A DNA stretch of 64,000 nt from Kutzneria sp. CA-103260. Its GTDB lineage: Bacteria > Actinomycetota > Actinomycetes > Mycobacteriales > Pseudonocardiaceae. Position 1 is the stretch's first letter. Every line of letters begins with the position of its first letter. Made by a program: the position numbers and the translations under genes. The notes under the pieces are model-generated. The model did no database searches. It worked only from the letters and a program-made list of their open reading frames with translations, and was not told the DNA's origin. The stretch covers positions 10,912,001 through 10,976,000 of the forward strand of contig NZ_CP073318.1 in assembly GCF_018263855.1 (NCBI RefSeq), given 5' to 3'. Positions 44,587 to 52,275 of the stretch are shown piece by piece.

Positions 44587-45246
44587 ATGCGCGTGCTGGT
44601 GGTCGAGGACCAGACCATGCTGGCCGATCTGGTCGCCACCGGCCTGCGCCGGGAGTCGATGGCGGTGGACGTCGCCTATGACGGGACCGCCGCCCAGTAC
44701 CGGCTCGGCCTGCACGACTACGACGTGGTGGTGCTGGACCGCGATCTGCCCGGCGTGCACGGCGACGACATCTGCGCCGAGCTGATCGGCGCCGGCTCCC
44801 GGACCAAGGTGCTGATGCTGACCGCGGCCGGGTCGCTGGACGACCGGGTGGACGGCCTGGAACTGGGCGCCGACGACTATCTGACCAAGCCGTTCGAATT
44901 CCCTGAGCTGGTGGCCCGGGTGCGGGCGCTGGCCCGCCGGGTCGCTCGGGCCCGGCCGCCGGTGCTGCGTCACTCCACTGTGGAGCTCGACGCCGCCACC
45001 CGGCGGGTGAGCCGGGACGGCCGGCCGATCGTGTTGTCTCCCAAGGAGTTCGCCGTGCTGGCGGTGCTCATGGCCGAGCCGGGGACCTTCGTCAGCGCGG
45101 AGGAGCTGCTGGCCCGGGTGTGGGACGAGCACGCCGACCCGTTCACCAACGCGGTGCGGGTGACCATGTCCAAGCTGCGAGCCAAGCTCGGCGACCCGCC
45201 GGTGATCGAGACCAGTTCCGGGGCCGGCTATCGGATCGTGCCGTGA
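44587..45246 (+). CDS. OmpR/PhoB-type response regulator
   Basis: A 219-residue regulator. Receiver domain (1-115): acidic pocket EDQ, phospho-acceptor Asp51 in VVVLDRDLPG, Thr in LTAAG, Lys in YLTKPFEF. C-terminal winged helix (125-219): LSPKEFAVLAVLM and VRVTMSKLRAKLGDPPVIET with GAGYRI at the end. ATG with GGGGAGACG upstream. Its stop overlaps the kinase start, so the two are one signalling pair. Confidence 0.93.
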   Translation: MRVLVVEDQTMLADLVATGLRRESMAVDVAYDGTAAQYRLGLHDYDVVVLDRDLPGVHGDDICAELIGAGSRTKVLMLTAAGSLDDRVDGLELGADDYLTKPFEFPELVARVRALARRVARARPPVLRHSTVELDAATRRVSRDGRPIVLSPKEFAVLAVLMAEPGTFVSAEELLARVWDEHADPFTNAVRVTMSKLRAKLGDPPVIETSSGAGYRIVP

Positions 45247-46391
45247 GGCTGCCGGTCCGCGCCCGGCTCGGCCTGCTGTGCGGGGCGCTGATGGTGGTGT
45301 CGTCGTCGGTGCTGCTGATCGTGGTCTACCTGCTGCTCAGCGCCAGCCTGCCCAGCCGCTTCGACTCCATCGCCATCCAGCTCATGCCCGACGGAACCGC
45401 CGAGGTGAGCTCGCCCGAGGGGCCTGCGGTGTGGTCTCCGAGCGGCCGGACCGAGCCGTTCTTGTCCGCGGCGCTCGGCCAGTACGTGCTGTGGTCGGCG
45501 CTGTCGCTGGCTCTGCTCGGCGTGGGCGCGATCGCGGTCGGCTGGTGGGTGTCCGGCCGGGCCCTGCGGCCCCTGCGCCGCATCACCGCCACCGCGCGGC
45601 GGCTGTCCTCCCAGAACCTGCACGAGCGGATCGCGCTGACCGGCCCGAAGGACGAGCTCACCGACCTCGCGGCCACGGTCGACGAGATGCTCGACCGGAT
45701 CGAGGCGGGCTTCACCAGCCAGCGGCGGTTCATCGCCAACGCCGCCCACGAGCTGCGCACCCCGCTCGCGGTGCAGCGAACCGCGCTCCAGGTCGGACTG
45801 GTCGACCCCACCCCGGCGGAGCTGGCGCTGATCCGGGAGCAGTTGCTGGCCGACAACCGCCGCAGCCAACGGCTGATCGAGGGACTGCTGTTGTTGGCCC
45901 GCAGCGATCAGGGGGTGCTCCGCTCGGAACGGGTTCGCCTGGACGAGGTGGTCAACGACGTGCTGGCCCAGCAGCGGCCCGACCCGAAGCTGACCTTCGA
46001 GGTCGAGTTGCTGCCCGTTCTGGTCCGCGGCGAGACCCTGCTGCTGACCCATCTGGTCGGCAATCTGGTGACCAACGCCGTGCGGTACAACACTTCCGGT
46101 GGCACGGTCTGGGTCCGCACCATGCCCGACGGGTTGCTGGAAGTGCGAAACACCGGCCCGCTGGTGGCAGCGGACACGGCGGCGCAGCTCACTGAGCCCT
46201 TCCGCCGCGGTGCCGGCCGCACGCATTCCACCGACGACGGCTGCGGTCTGGGCCTGTCCATCGTCGAGTCCATCACGACCGCCCACCACGGTGCCCTGGA
46301 CCTGACCGCACGTCCGGAAGGCGGCTTGTACGTCCGCGTCACCCTGCCTGCGGCACCGTCTCACCGCGTGCCACCGCCAACTGCTCCGTGA
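45243..46391 (+). CDS. sensor histidine kinase
   Basis: A 382-residue membrane kinase. Two helices (about 9-33 and 80-105) flank a short ~45-residue extracellular sensor region. HAMP (106-155), dimerisation domain with His169 in NAAHELRTPL, and the ATPase domain with N-box VGNLVTNAVRYN and G-box DDGCGLGLSIV follow. The GTG start overlaps the regulator stop (GTGA). Signal unknown; the small sensor loop suggests envelope or membrane stress. The last 53 bases overlap the convergent acyltransferase gene. Confidence 0.92.
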   Translation: MRLPVRARLGLLCGALMVVSSSVLLIVVYLLLSASLPSRFDSIAIQLMPDGTAEVSSPEGPAVWSPSGRTEPFLSAALGQYVLWSALSLALLGVGAIAVGWWVSGRALRPLRRITATARRLSSQNLHERIALTGPKDELTDLAATVDEMLDRIEAGFTSQRRFIANAAHELRTPLAVQRTALQVGLVDPTPAELALIREQLLADNRRSQRLIEGLLLLARSDQGVLRSERVRLDEVVNDVLAQQRPDPKLTFEVELLPVLVRGETLLLTHLVGNLVTNAVRYNTSGGTVWVRTMPDGLLEVRNTGPLVAADTAAQLTEPFRRGAGRTHSTDDGCGLGLSIVESITTAHHGALDLTARPEGGLYVRVTLPAAPSHRVPPPTAP

Positions 46392-47076
46392 TCCCGGCCA
46401 TGATCCGCCGGGTGGCTTCCTCAACGACGTCACGAGTCTGTTCCAGGCCAACGAGATCCGACAGATCCACCGGTGCCCCGGCCCGGATCACCACCCGTTG
46501 ACGTGGCAGCAGCCGAGGAAAGCGGGCCTTCTGGGGGAGCACGAACTGCGTGCCCCAGTGGCCGATCGGCACGACCGGCGCGCCGGTGGCCAGAGCCAGC
46601 CGGGCGATGCCGCTCTTGGCCTGCCGAACCGACGGCCAGCCATCGGGATCAGCGGTGAAGGTGCCTTCGGGGAACACCAGCACGCACTCGCCGTTCTCGA
46701 TGGCCTTGACGGCGTCCCGGTACGCGTCGGTGGCGCGGGCGCTCCCACGGTGCACGGGAATGTGCCGCCCGCCGGCCAGGACGCTGCGCACGACGGGGAT
46801 CCGCCACAGCCCGGCCTTGGCCAGGTACCGGGGAATCCGCCCGTGTCCCAACACATACGCGGTGACGGTCACGGGATCGGCGAAGGACACGTGGTTGCTG
46901 GCGATCAACACCGGCCCGGTAGCCGGGATGTGCTCACCGCCCTGCCAGCTGGAGCGGGTGAACACCATGACGAACGGCCACAGCACATCGATGGCCAGGC
47001 CGTACCAGAAGCCCCGCCCCCGTCGTGGAGTGCGGAAGGTCAGGCGTAGCTTGGTCCAGAAACCGTGCGGCGCCAT
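46339..47076 (-). CDS. PlsC-type 1-acyl-glycerol-3-phosphate acyltransferase
   Basis: A 245-residue lysophospholipid acyltransferase. The catalytic NHxxxxD motif is NHVSFAD with His62 and Asp67; FPEGTFT and the membrane-associated N-terminal helix follow the family. It would acylate lysophosphatidate or a related acceptor, and in this operon perhaps a carotenoid or glycolipid. The ATG shares bases with the desaturase stop (TGATG); a GTG one codon upstream is an alternative. Last gene of the terpenoid operon. Confidence 0.87.
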   Translation of the reverse strand: MAPHGFWTKLRLTFRTPRRGRGFWYGLAIDVLWPFVMVFTRSSWQGGEHIPATGPVLIASNHVSFADPVTVTAYVLGHGRIPRYLAKAGLWRIPVVRSVLAGGRHIPVHRGSARATDAYRDAVKAIENGECVLVFPEGTFTADPDGWPSVRQAKSGIARLALATGAPVVPIGHWGTQFVLPQKARFPRLLPRQRVVIRAGAPVDLSDLVGLEQTRDVVEEATRRIMAGITEQLAVARGETVPQAG

Positions 47077-48602
47077 CACGTCGCCGAGCGCGCCAGGTCA
47101 TGGTGCGACCGGTCGCGGTCGGCGAGCTGGCCACCGGTGATCCGGTCGGCGGCCAGCCGCCCCGAGATCAGCACCGGCGGCACCCCGACACCGGGCGTCG
47201 TCCCACAGCCCGCCAGAACCACGTTGTCGATGCCCCGCAACAGGTTTCGCGGCCGGAACGGCCCGGTCTGGGCGAACGTGTGCGCGGCGGCGAACGGCGT
47301 CCCGGCGGCCAGGCCCTGCCGGGCCCAGTCGGCCGGCGACAGAACCCGTTCCACCGTCACCGAATCCCCCAGCCCGGTGAGCCCACGGTCCTCCAGCACG
47401 CCGACCAGCTCGTCCCGGTACGCCGGACCCACCCGGTCCCAGTCGATCGGGGCCAGCTCCAGGTTCGGCGTCGGGGCCAGCACGGACAGCAGCTGCCGGC
47501 CGTCCGGGGCCAGCCCCGGATCGGTCGCGGTCGGCCGGGTGATCAGCAGCGACGGGTCGCTCATCAGCCGCCCGCGCGAGGTGATCTCCTCGAACGTCCG
47601 CCGCCATGCCGCCCCGAAGGAAATCGTGTGATGCCCCAAGGAATCCCACGACCGGTCGGTCCCGACGTGCAGCACGAACGCCGACGGCGACCACGTCAGC
47701 GGCACGACGCGACGCGGCAGATGTCCCAGCAGGCGGTAGGAAGCCGGCAGGTCCGGCGTCAGAACCACGGCGTCGCAAGGGATCCGCTCGCCATGCGTGG
47801 TCCGCACCGCCGCCACCCGAGATCCGATGCGTTCCAGCCACGCCACCGTTGTGCCGTAACGGAATTCCGCCCCGGCTCGCGCCGCCGAAGCGGCCATCGC
47901 CTCGGGCACGGCCCGCATGCCGCCACGCGGGAAGTACACGCCGGCGACGGTGTCCATGTAGGCGATCACCGCGTACGCCGCCAGCGCCCGCTCCGGCGGC
48001 ACGCCGGCGTACAGCGCCTGGAACGAGAAGATCCGCCGCAGCCGGCGGTCCCGGAGGAAGCCGCCGACCTTCGCCCCGAGGCTGCCGAACGCCCCCATGC
48101 CGGCCAGCCGGGCCAGCTGCGGCCCCACCAGGTCGAACGGCGAGTCGAAGTTGGCCCCGATGAACCGGTCCCGCTCGGTCGCGTACAGGTCGGTCAGCCA
48201 CCGCCGCAGCCGCCGGTACCCGGCCGCCTCGGTCGGCCCGGCGACCCGCCGCACCTCGGCCTCCATGGCGTCGGCGTCGCTGTGCACGTCGATGGCGCTG
48301 CCATCAGGGAACCGCGCCACGTACGCGGGATGCAGCGGCACCAGGTCCAGCCGCGCGGCCAGCGAGTCGCCGACGGCCGAGAAGGCCTCGTCCAGCAGCT
48401 CGGGCATGGTCAGCACGGTCGGCCCGGTGTCCAGCCGGTAGCCGTCGACGTCGAGTTGCCCGGCCCGGCCGCCCGGGACGCGGTCGCGCTCGACCACGGT
48501 CACCTGCCGCCCCGAGCCGAGCAGGTGCAGGGCAGTCGACAACCCGGCCAGCCCGGCGCCGACCACCACGACGTGGTCTGTGCGTCCTCTGATGGCCTTC
48601 AT
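47076..48602 (-). CDS. CrtI-type carotenoid/phytoene desaturase
   Basis: A 508-residue FAD-dependent desaturase. The dinucleotide fold VVVVGAGLAGLSTALHL (GAGLAG 15-20), the second motif VVERDRVPGGRAG and the C-terminal GTTPGVGVPPVLISGRLAADRI are typical of the CrtI family, which removes hydrogens from phytoene or modifies later carotenoids. ATG at 48602, one base after the GGPP synthase stop. No phytoene synthase (CrtB) is in the window, so substrate supply depends on genes elsewhere or the enzyme acts on another isoprenoid. Start is well set by the FAD motif. Confidence 0.85.
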   Translation of the reverse strand: MKAIRGRTDHVVVVGAGLAGLSTALHLLGSGRQVTVVERDRVPGGRAGQLDVDGYRLDTGPTVLTMPELLDEAFSAVGDSLAARLDLVPLHPAYVARFPDGSAIDVHSDADAMEAEVRRVAGPTEAAGYRRLRRWLTDLYATERDRFIGANFDSPFDLVGPQLARLAGMGAFGSLGAKVGGFLRDRRLRRIFSFQALYAGVPPERALAAYAVIAYMDTVAGVYFPRGGMRAVPEAMAASAARAGAEFRYGTTVAWLERIGSRVAAVRTTHGERIPCDAVVLTPDLPASYRLLGHLPRRVVPLTWSPSAFVLHVGTDRSWDSLGHHTISFGAAWRRTFEEITSRGRLMSDPSLLITRPTATDPGLAPDGRQLLSVLAPTPNLELAPIDWDRVGPAYRDELVGVLEDRGLTGLGDSVTVERVLSPADWARQGLAAGTPFAAAHTFAQTGPFRPRNLLRGIDNVVLAGCGTTPGVGVPPVLISGRLAADRITGGQLADRDRSHHDLARSAT

Positions 48603-48603
48603 C

Positions 48604-49752
48604 TCAGTGGTTGCGCCTGGTCGCGGCCACCGCCAGGCGGGCGAGCTCGGACGCGGCGGGCTCGGCGACCGGCGTCGCGGCCAACGTCGCCAGCGCCTGG
48701 TCGCGCAGCTGGTCGATACGGGCCTCGACCGCCGCCACCGCACCCAGGTCCACCAGCAGCGCCCGGATCTCGTCCACCGCCGGCTCGTCGAGATCGGGCC
48801 GGCCGATCGCCGACCGCAGCAGCGCGGCGTCGGCGGGCCGGTCCTGCTCCTCGGCGTGCCGCAGGCCCAGCGACGCCAGCAGCGTCCGCTTGCCCTCACG
48901 GAGGTCGTCACCCGCCGGCTTGCCGGTCACGGCCGGGTCGCCGAACACCCCGAGCAGGTCGTCGCGCAGCTGGAAGGCCAGGCCGATGTCCACGCCGAAC
49001 TGCCGCAGGCCCTGGACCAGGCCGTCACCCGCGCCGGCGAGCACCGCCCCGAGGTGCAGCGGCCGCTCCACGGTGTAGGCGGCGGTCTTGAGCCGGTCGA
49101 CCCGCAGCGCCGCCTCCGCCGACTCGTCGGCGTGCGCCTGAGTCAGCACGTCCAGGTACTGGCCGGCCAGCATCTCCGTGCGCATCGCCCGCCACGGCTC
49201 GAAAGCCCGCTGCAGCTGGCCCGCGCCGAGCCCGGACTCGCGGAGCATGTCGTCGGCCCAGGCCAGCGCCAGATCGCCGAGCAGCACCGCCGAGGCCTGC
49301 CCGAACCGCTCCGACGTGCCGGCCCAGTTCGCCGTGCGGTGCCGCTCGGCGAACGAGACGTGCACGGTCGGCGAGCCCCGGCGCACCGCCGAGGCGTCCA
49401 TCAGGTCGTCGTGCACGAGCGCGCACGCCTGGATCAGCTCCAGGGCGCTCACGGCCATCACCACGGCCTCGGTGTCCGCGCCCCGCGGGTCGCCGCCCGC
49501 GCCGCGCCAGCCCCACCAGGCGAACGTCGGCCGGATCCGCTTGCCGCCGCTGAGCACGAACCGGGTCAGCTCGTCCACGGCGACCGCGAAGTTCTCGTCG
49601 ACCAGCGCGGCCTCGGTGCGGCGGCGGTTGAGGTAGTCGGTCAGCGCCCGCTCGACCAGGCCGAGAAAGCCGGTGTCGCACGGATGCGACGCCGACGGGT
49701 CGTCGCTGGGCTGTTCCGGCCAGAGCTCGACCAGAGTGCCCGGCTTGCTCAT
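48604..49752 (-). CDS. polyprenyl diphosphate synthase (GGPP synthase type)
   Basis: A 382-residue trans-prenyltransferase. The motifs GGKRIRP (69-75), first Asp-rich DDLMD (115-119) and second Asp-rich RDDLLGVFGD are intact. The product is most likely geranylgeranyl diphosphate (C20), judged by the small-residue context before DDLMD and the desaturase next door; chain length is inferred. ATG with GGAGG upstream. First gene of a three-gene terpenoid/lipid operon and divergent from metF (96-base gap). Confidence 0.9.
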   Translation of the reverse strand: MSKPGTLVELWPEQPSDDPSASHPCDTGFLGLVERALTDYLNRRRTEAALVDENFAVAVDELTRFVLSGGKRIRPTFAWWGWRGAGGDPRGADTEAVVMAVSALELIQACALVHDDLMDASAVRRGSPTVHVSFAERHRTANWAGTSERFGQASAVLLGDLALAWADDMLRESGLGAGQLQRAFEPWRAMRTEMLAGQYLDVLTQAHADESAEAALRVDRLKTAAYTVERPLHLGAVLAGAGDGLVQGLRQFGVDIGLAFQLRDDLLGVFGDPAVTGKPAGDDLREGKRTLLASLGLRHAEEQDRPADAALLRSAIGRPDLDEPAVDEIRALLVDLGAVAAVEARIDQLRDQALATLAATPVAEPAASELARLAVAATRRNH

Positions 49753-49836
49753 GCGAAACCTCCGTCGTGCGCCCCAACGCGTGCAAGCCAACAGTACGTG
49801 GCCCGGCCGCAGGCACTACTCGGAGGCTGCTGGCCG

Positions 49837-49842
49837 TAATCT
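49837..49842 (+). promoter_or_regulatory. leaderless promoter -10 (TAATCT) of metF
   Basis: TAATCT ends exactly six bases before the metF ATG, without a ribosome site. Confidence 0.65.
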
Positions 49843-49848
49843 AGACCT

Positions 49849-50733
49849 ATGACGTCGGTGGTCGAGCGACTCAGCGGGCCGCGACCCGTGTTCTCAGTGG
49901 AGTTCTTCCCACCCCGCGATGCCGCCGATGAGCAGCGGCTTTGGCTGGCGATCCGGCAGCTGGAGGGGTGCGAGCCGGCGTTCATGTCGGTCACCTACGG
50001 GGCCGGCGGCTCCAGCCGCGACCGCACCATCCGCACCACCGGACGGGTGGTGCAGGAGACCTCGCTGTTGCCGATGGCACACCTGACGGCCGTGAACCAC
50101 TCGGTGGCCGAGCTGCGCAACGTCATCGGCTGGTACGCCGCGGTCGGCGTGCACAACGTCCTGGCCGTGCGCGGCGACCCGCCTGGCGACCCGAACGGGG
50201 AGTGGATCCGCCACCCGAACGGGCTGACCTACGCCGAGGAGCTGGTGGCGCTGGTGCGGGAACTCGGCGACTTCTGCGTCGGCGTGGCCGCCTTCCCGTA
50301 CGGGCATCCCCGCTCGACCGACCTGGACGGCGACACCGAGAACCTGGTGCGGAAGTTCCGGGCCGGCGCCAGCTTCGCCATCGCCCAGCTGTTCTTCGAG
50401 GCCGAGGACTTCCTGCGGCTGCGGGACCGGATGGCGAAGCGGGGCTGCGACGCGCCGCTGCTGCCGGGCATCCTGCCGCTGACCACGGTCCGCACCCTGC
50501 ACAAGACCGTGGAGCTGTCCGGCGCGCCGGTGCCGCCGTCGATCGCCCGACGGCTCGAACCGCTGGCCGACGACCCCAAGGCCTTCCGGGCCGAGGGCAT
50601 CGACGTGGTGACCGAGCTGGCCCAGCGCCTGATCGACGAGGGCGTGCCGGGTGTGCACTTCTACACGTTCAACATGTCCAAGGCGACCACCGAGGTGGTC
50701 GGCCGGCTGGGGCTGCTGCCGGCCCGGGCATGA
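49849..50733 (+). CDS. metF: methylenetetrahydrofolate reductase
   Basis: A 294-residue MTHFR of bacterial length (catalytic barrel only). FSVEFFPPRD at the N-terminus, FMSVTYGAGGSSRDRT, LTAVNHS, VLAVRGDPPGD (flavin contacts) and QLFFEAEDF are family signatures. It reduces 5,10-methylene-THF to 5-methyl-THF for methionine synthesis. Leaderless ATG. Stand-alone gene; a weak hairpin ACCCGCT-N6-AGCGGGT follows at 50776-50795. Confidence 0.94.
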   Translation: MTSVVERLSGPRPVFSVEFFPPRDAADEQRLWLAIRQLEGCEPAFMSVTYGAGGSSRDRTIRTTGRVVQETSLLPMAHLTAVNHSVAELRNVIGWYAAVGVHNVLAVRGDPPGDPNGEWIRHPNGLTYAEELVALVRELGDFCVGVAAFPYGHPRSTDLDGDTENLVRKFRAGASFAIAQLFFEAEDFLRLRDRMAKRGCDAPLLPGILPLTTVRTLHKTVELSGAPVPPSIARRLEPLADDPKAFRAEGIDVVTELAQRLIDEGVPGVHFYTFNMSKATTEVVGRLGLLPARA

Positions 50734-50956
50734 TCGTTCGGCCGGGTGACAGCCCGCGCGCCGGCGAGTGAGTGAACCCGCTGGTCAAAGCGGGTCCTGA
50801 CCTCGACACGCCGGGTGTACGCGCTATCACTCAATGGGGTCTTCACCCAGCGGGATTGCTCCGAATGGCGGTAATTTCCTCGCCTGCACGGCCTAGGCGG
50901 TTTCCGTCGAGGTGGTGCCTTCATGAAGAGCGGTGCAACTTTAGGAGTGTGGGTCC

Positions 50957-51310
50957 GTGCTGAAGAAAGCCGGAATGATCGCAGGGGTGGCGGCCGGTCT
51001 GATGATCATCGGCTCGCCCGCGTTCGCCAGCGGCCCGGGCGACCTGGTCATGGGTGACGGCAGCGGCGACACGCAGGTCACGCACTACGTGCCGATCCAG
51101 ATCGTGGACAACCACGTGCCGGTCTCCTCCGAGGAGTACGTGGACGGCGGCGCCAGCCACACCAACGCCTCCAACGTGCTGGGCGGCGGTGGCGACCTGC
51201 AGGAGACCGACTACCTGCCGATCCAGTTCGCCGGCAACACGCTGCCGATCAGCAGCTACCTCGAGTACCTCGGCTCCAACGCCGACAACAGCTCGAACAC
51301 CGCTGGCTGA
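50957..51310 (+). CDS. secreted two-repeat protein, 117 residues
   Basis: A signal peptide (KKAGMIAGVAAGLMIIG, SPAFA, cleavage near residue 24) precedes a mature ~92-residue acidic protein. It contains two copies of a ~19-residue unit: THYVPIQIVDNHVPVSSEE and TDYLPIQFAGNTLPISSYL, each after a Gly-rich Asp segment. The alternating hydrophobic pattern resembles chaplin or amyloid-forming surface proteins, but the chaplin motif and cysteines are absent, so this is a separate group. GTG with AGGAG nine bases upstream; strong terminator follows. Probable surface role is inferred. Confidence 0.78.
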   Translation: MLKKAGMIAGVAAGLMIIGSPAFASGPGDLVMGDGSGDTQVTHYVPIQIVDNHVPVSSEEYVDGGASHTNASNVLGGGGDLQETDYLPIQFAGNTLPISSYLEYLGSNADNSSNTAG

Positions 51311-51324
51311 GCACGGCCGGCGAG

Positions 51325-51358
51325 AAACGGGGCGGGCCCACCGGGCGCGCCCCGTTTT
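51325..51358 (+). terminator. rho-independent terminator after the secreted two-repeat protein
   Basis: Stem AAACGGGGCG (51325-51334) with CGCCCCGTTT (51348-51357), 13-base loop, followed by T residues. Starts 14 bases after the stop. Confidence 0.85.
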
Positions 51359-51470
51359 CGTGTGTCCACAGGAGGTTCAGCGACTCGAAGGCCGTCGGCC
51401 CGGAGGCTTGCTCAGCGGCGGACGGCGTTGCCAGGTCCGGGGTCCAGCCTCGATTTTGGGGGCTGCTCAG

Positions 51471-51510
51471 TTCGGCCCAGCGGTTCGGCCCAGCGGTTCG
51501 GCCTCAGCGG
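51471..51510. repeat. three tandem 13-14 bp repeats
   Basis: TTCGGCCCAGCGG occurs twice exactly (51471-51483, 51484-51496) and a third time with one insertion (51497-51510). The last copy contains the stop of the LppM-like gene. Probably a slippage product; possible effect on the 3' end of that mRNA. Confidence 0.7.
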
Positions 51511-52184
51511 CGGCGGATCCGCAGGCTGCGGCGGTGCGCTCGCAGCGCGAGCACGCTGACCACCAGGACCGTGCCGATCAGCAGCGCCCCGATCAGCACG
51601 CTCCACCGCATCCAGGCCGCGGTGGCCAGCGTCGACAGGTCGGAGGTGGCCGACAGCGAGGTGATCGAGCCCGGCTTCGGCTGCCACGTCACGGTCTGGT
51701 CGTCGACGGCGCCGGTCGTGCTGCTCACGCCGGCCGGGAAGGTGATCCTCAGTTCCACGTCGGAGTGGTCGGCCGGCACCGTGCGCAGGTCGATCGAGCC
51801 GGTGAAGTACACCAGGTCGCCGACCCGGCGCAGCAGCAGCTGGTAGTTGCCGCTGGCCGCGCTCGACCCGCCGACCAGGGTGGTGAACTGGTCGAAGTCC
51901 ATGTTGGCGAACGACAGCTGGGTGCCGACGTAGCCGTCCGCGGCGTACGGCTGGACCACCACCTGCTCGCCGAGGTCGGACGGGATCGACAGCTGCGGGC
52001 CGTGGTCGTCGGAAGAAGTCGGCACCGTGGCCGCGATCATCGTGCCGGACACCTTGTAGTCCCCGGACACGGTCAGGTCGGCCCGGGCCCGGACACAGCC
52101 GGTCAGCACCGCCAGCGCGGCCAGCACCGCCAGCGACAGTCCGGCGATTCGGGCGAAGGGCCTGGCCACACGTACCAACAGCAC
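51504..52184 (-). CDS. LppM-family membrane lipoprotein
   Basis: A 226-residue protein with a signal and lipobox VLTGC (Cys30), an extracellular domain of about 150 residues containing VYFTGSIDLRTVPADHSDVELRITFP (key: FTGSIDL, PADHSDVELRITFP), and a C-terminal helix (about 192-212) with a basic tail. This is the LppM layout; mycobacterial LppM affects phagosome behaviour and envelope lipids. GTG start with only a weak ribosome site. Function here unknown. Divergent from the DUF885 gene. Confidence 0.8.
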   Translation of the reverse strand: MLLVRVARPFARIAGLSLAVLAALAVLTGCVRARADLTVSGDYKVSGTMIAATVPTSSDDHGPQLSIPSDLGEQVVVQPYAADGYVGTQLSFANMDFDQFTTLVGGSSAASGNYQLLLRRVGDLVYFTGSIDLRTVPADHSDVELRITFPAGVSSTTGAVDDQTVTWQPKPGSITSLSATSDLSTLATAAWMRWSVLIGALLIGTVLVVSVLALRAHRRSLRIRRR

Positions 52185-52262
52185 CTGGTCATCCTGCCAG
52201 TGTCAGCCATTTTCAAGGCGCATCACCGCCCGATGGAGCTACGGGGCGTCGCCACGGCCGGG

Positions 52263-52268
52263 TAGCGT
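52263..52268 (+). promoter_or_regulatory. leaderless promoter -10 (TAGCGT) of the DUF885 gene
   Basis: TAGCGT ends seven bases before the ATG at 52276; its last bases coincide with a GTG sometimes read as the start, which argues for the ATG. Confidence 0.55.
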
Positions 52269-52275
52269 GCCGGCC

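Noticed and set aside
47076..48911. Longer CrtI reading frame starting at 48911
   Set aside because: The extension lies inside the GGPP synthase gene in another frame; the FAD motif and one-base spacing to that gene's stop fix the start at 48602.
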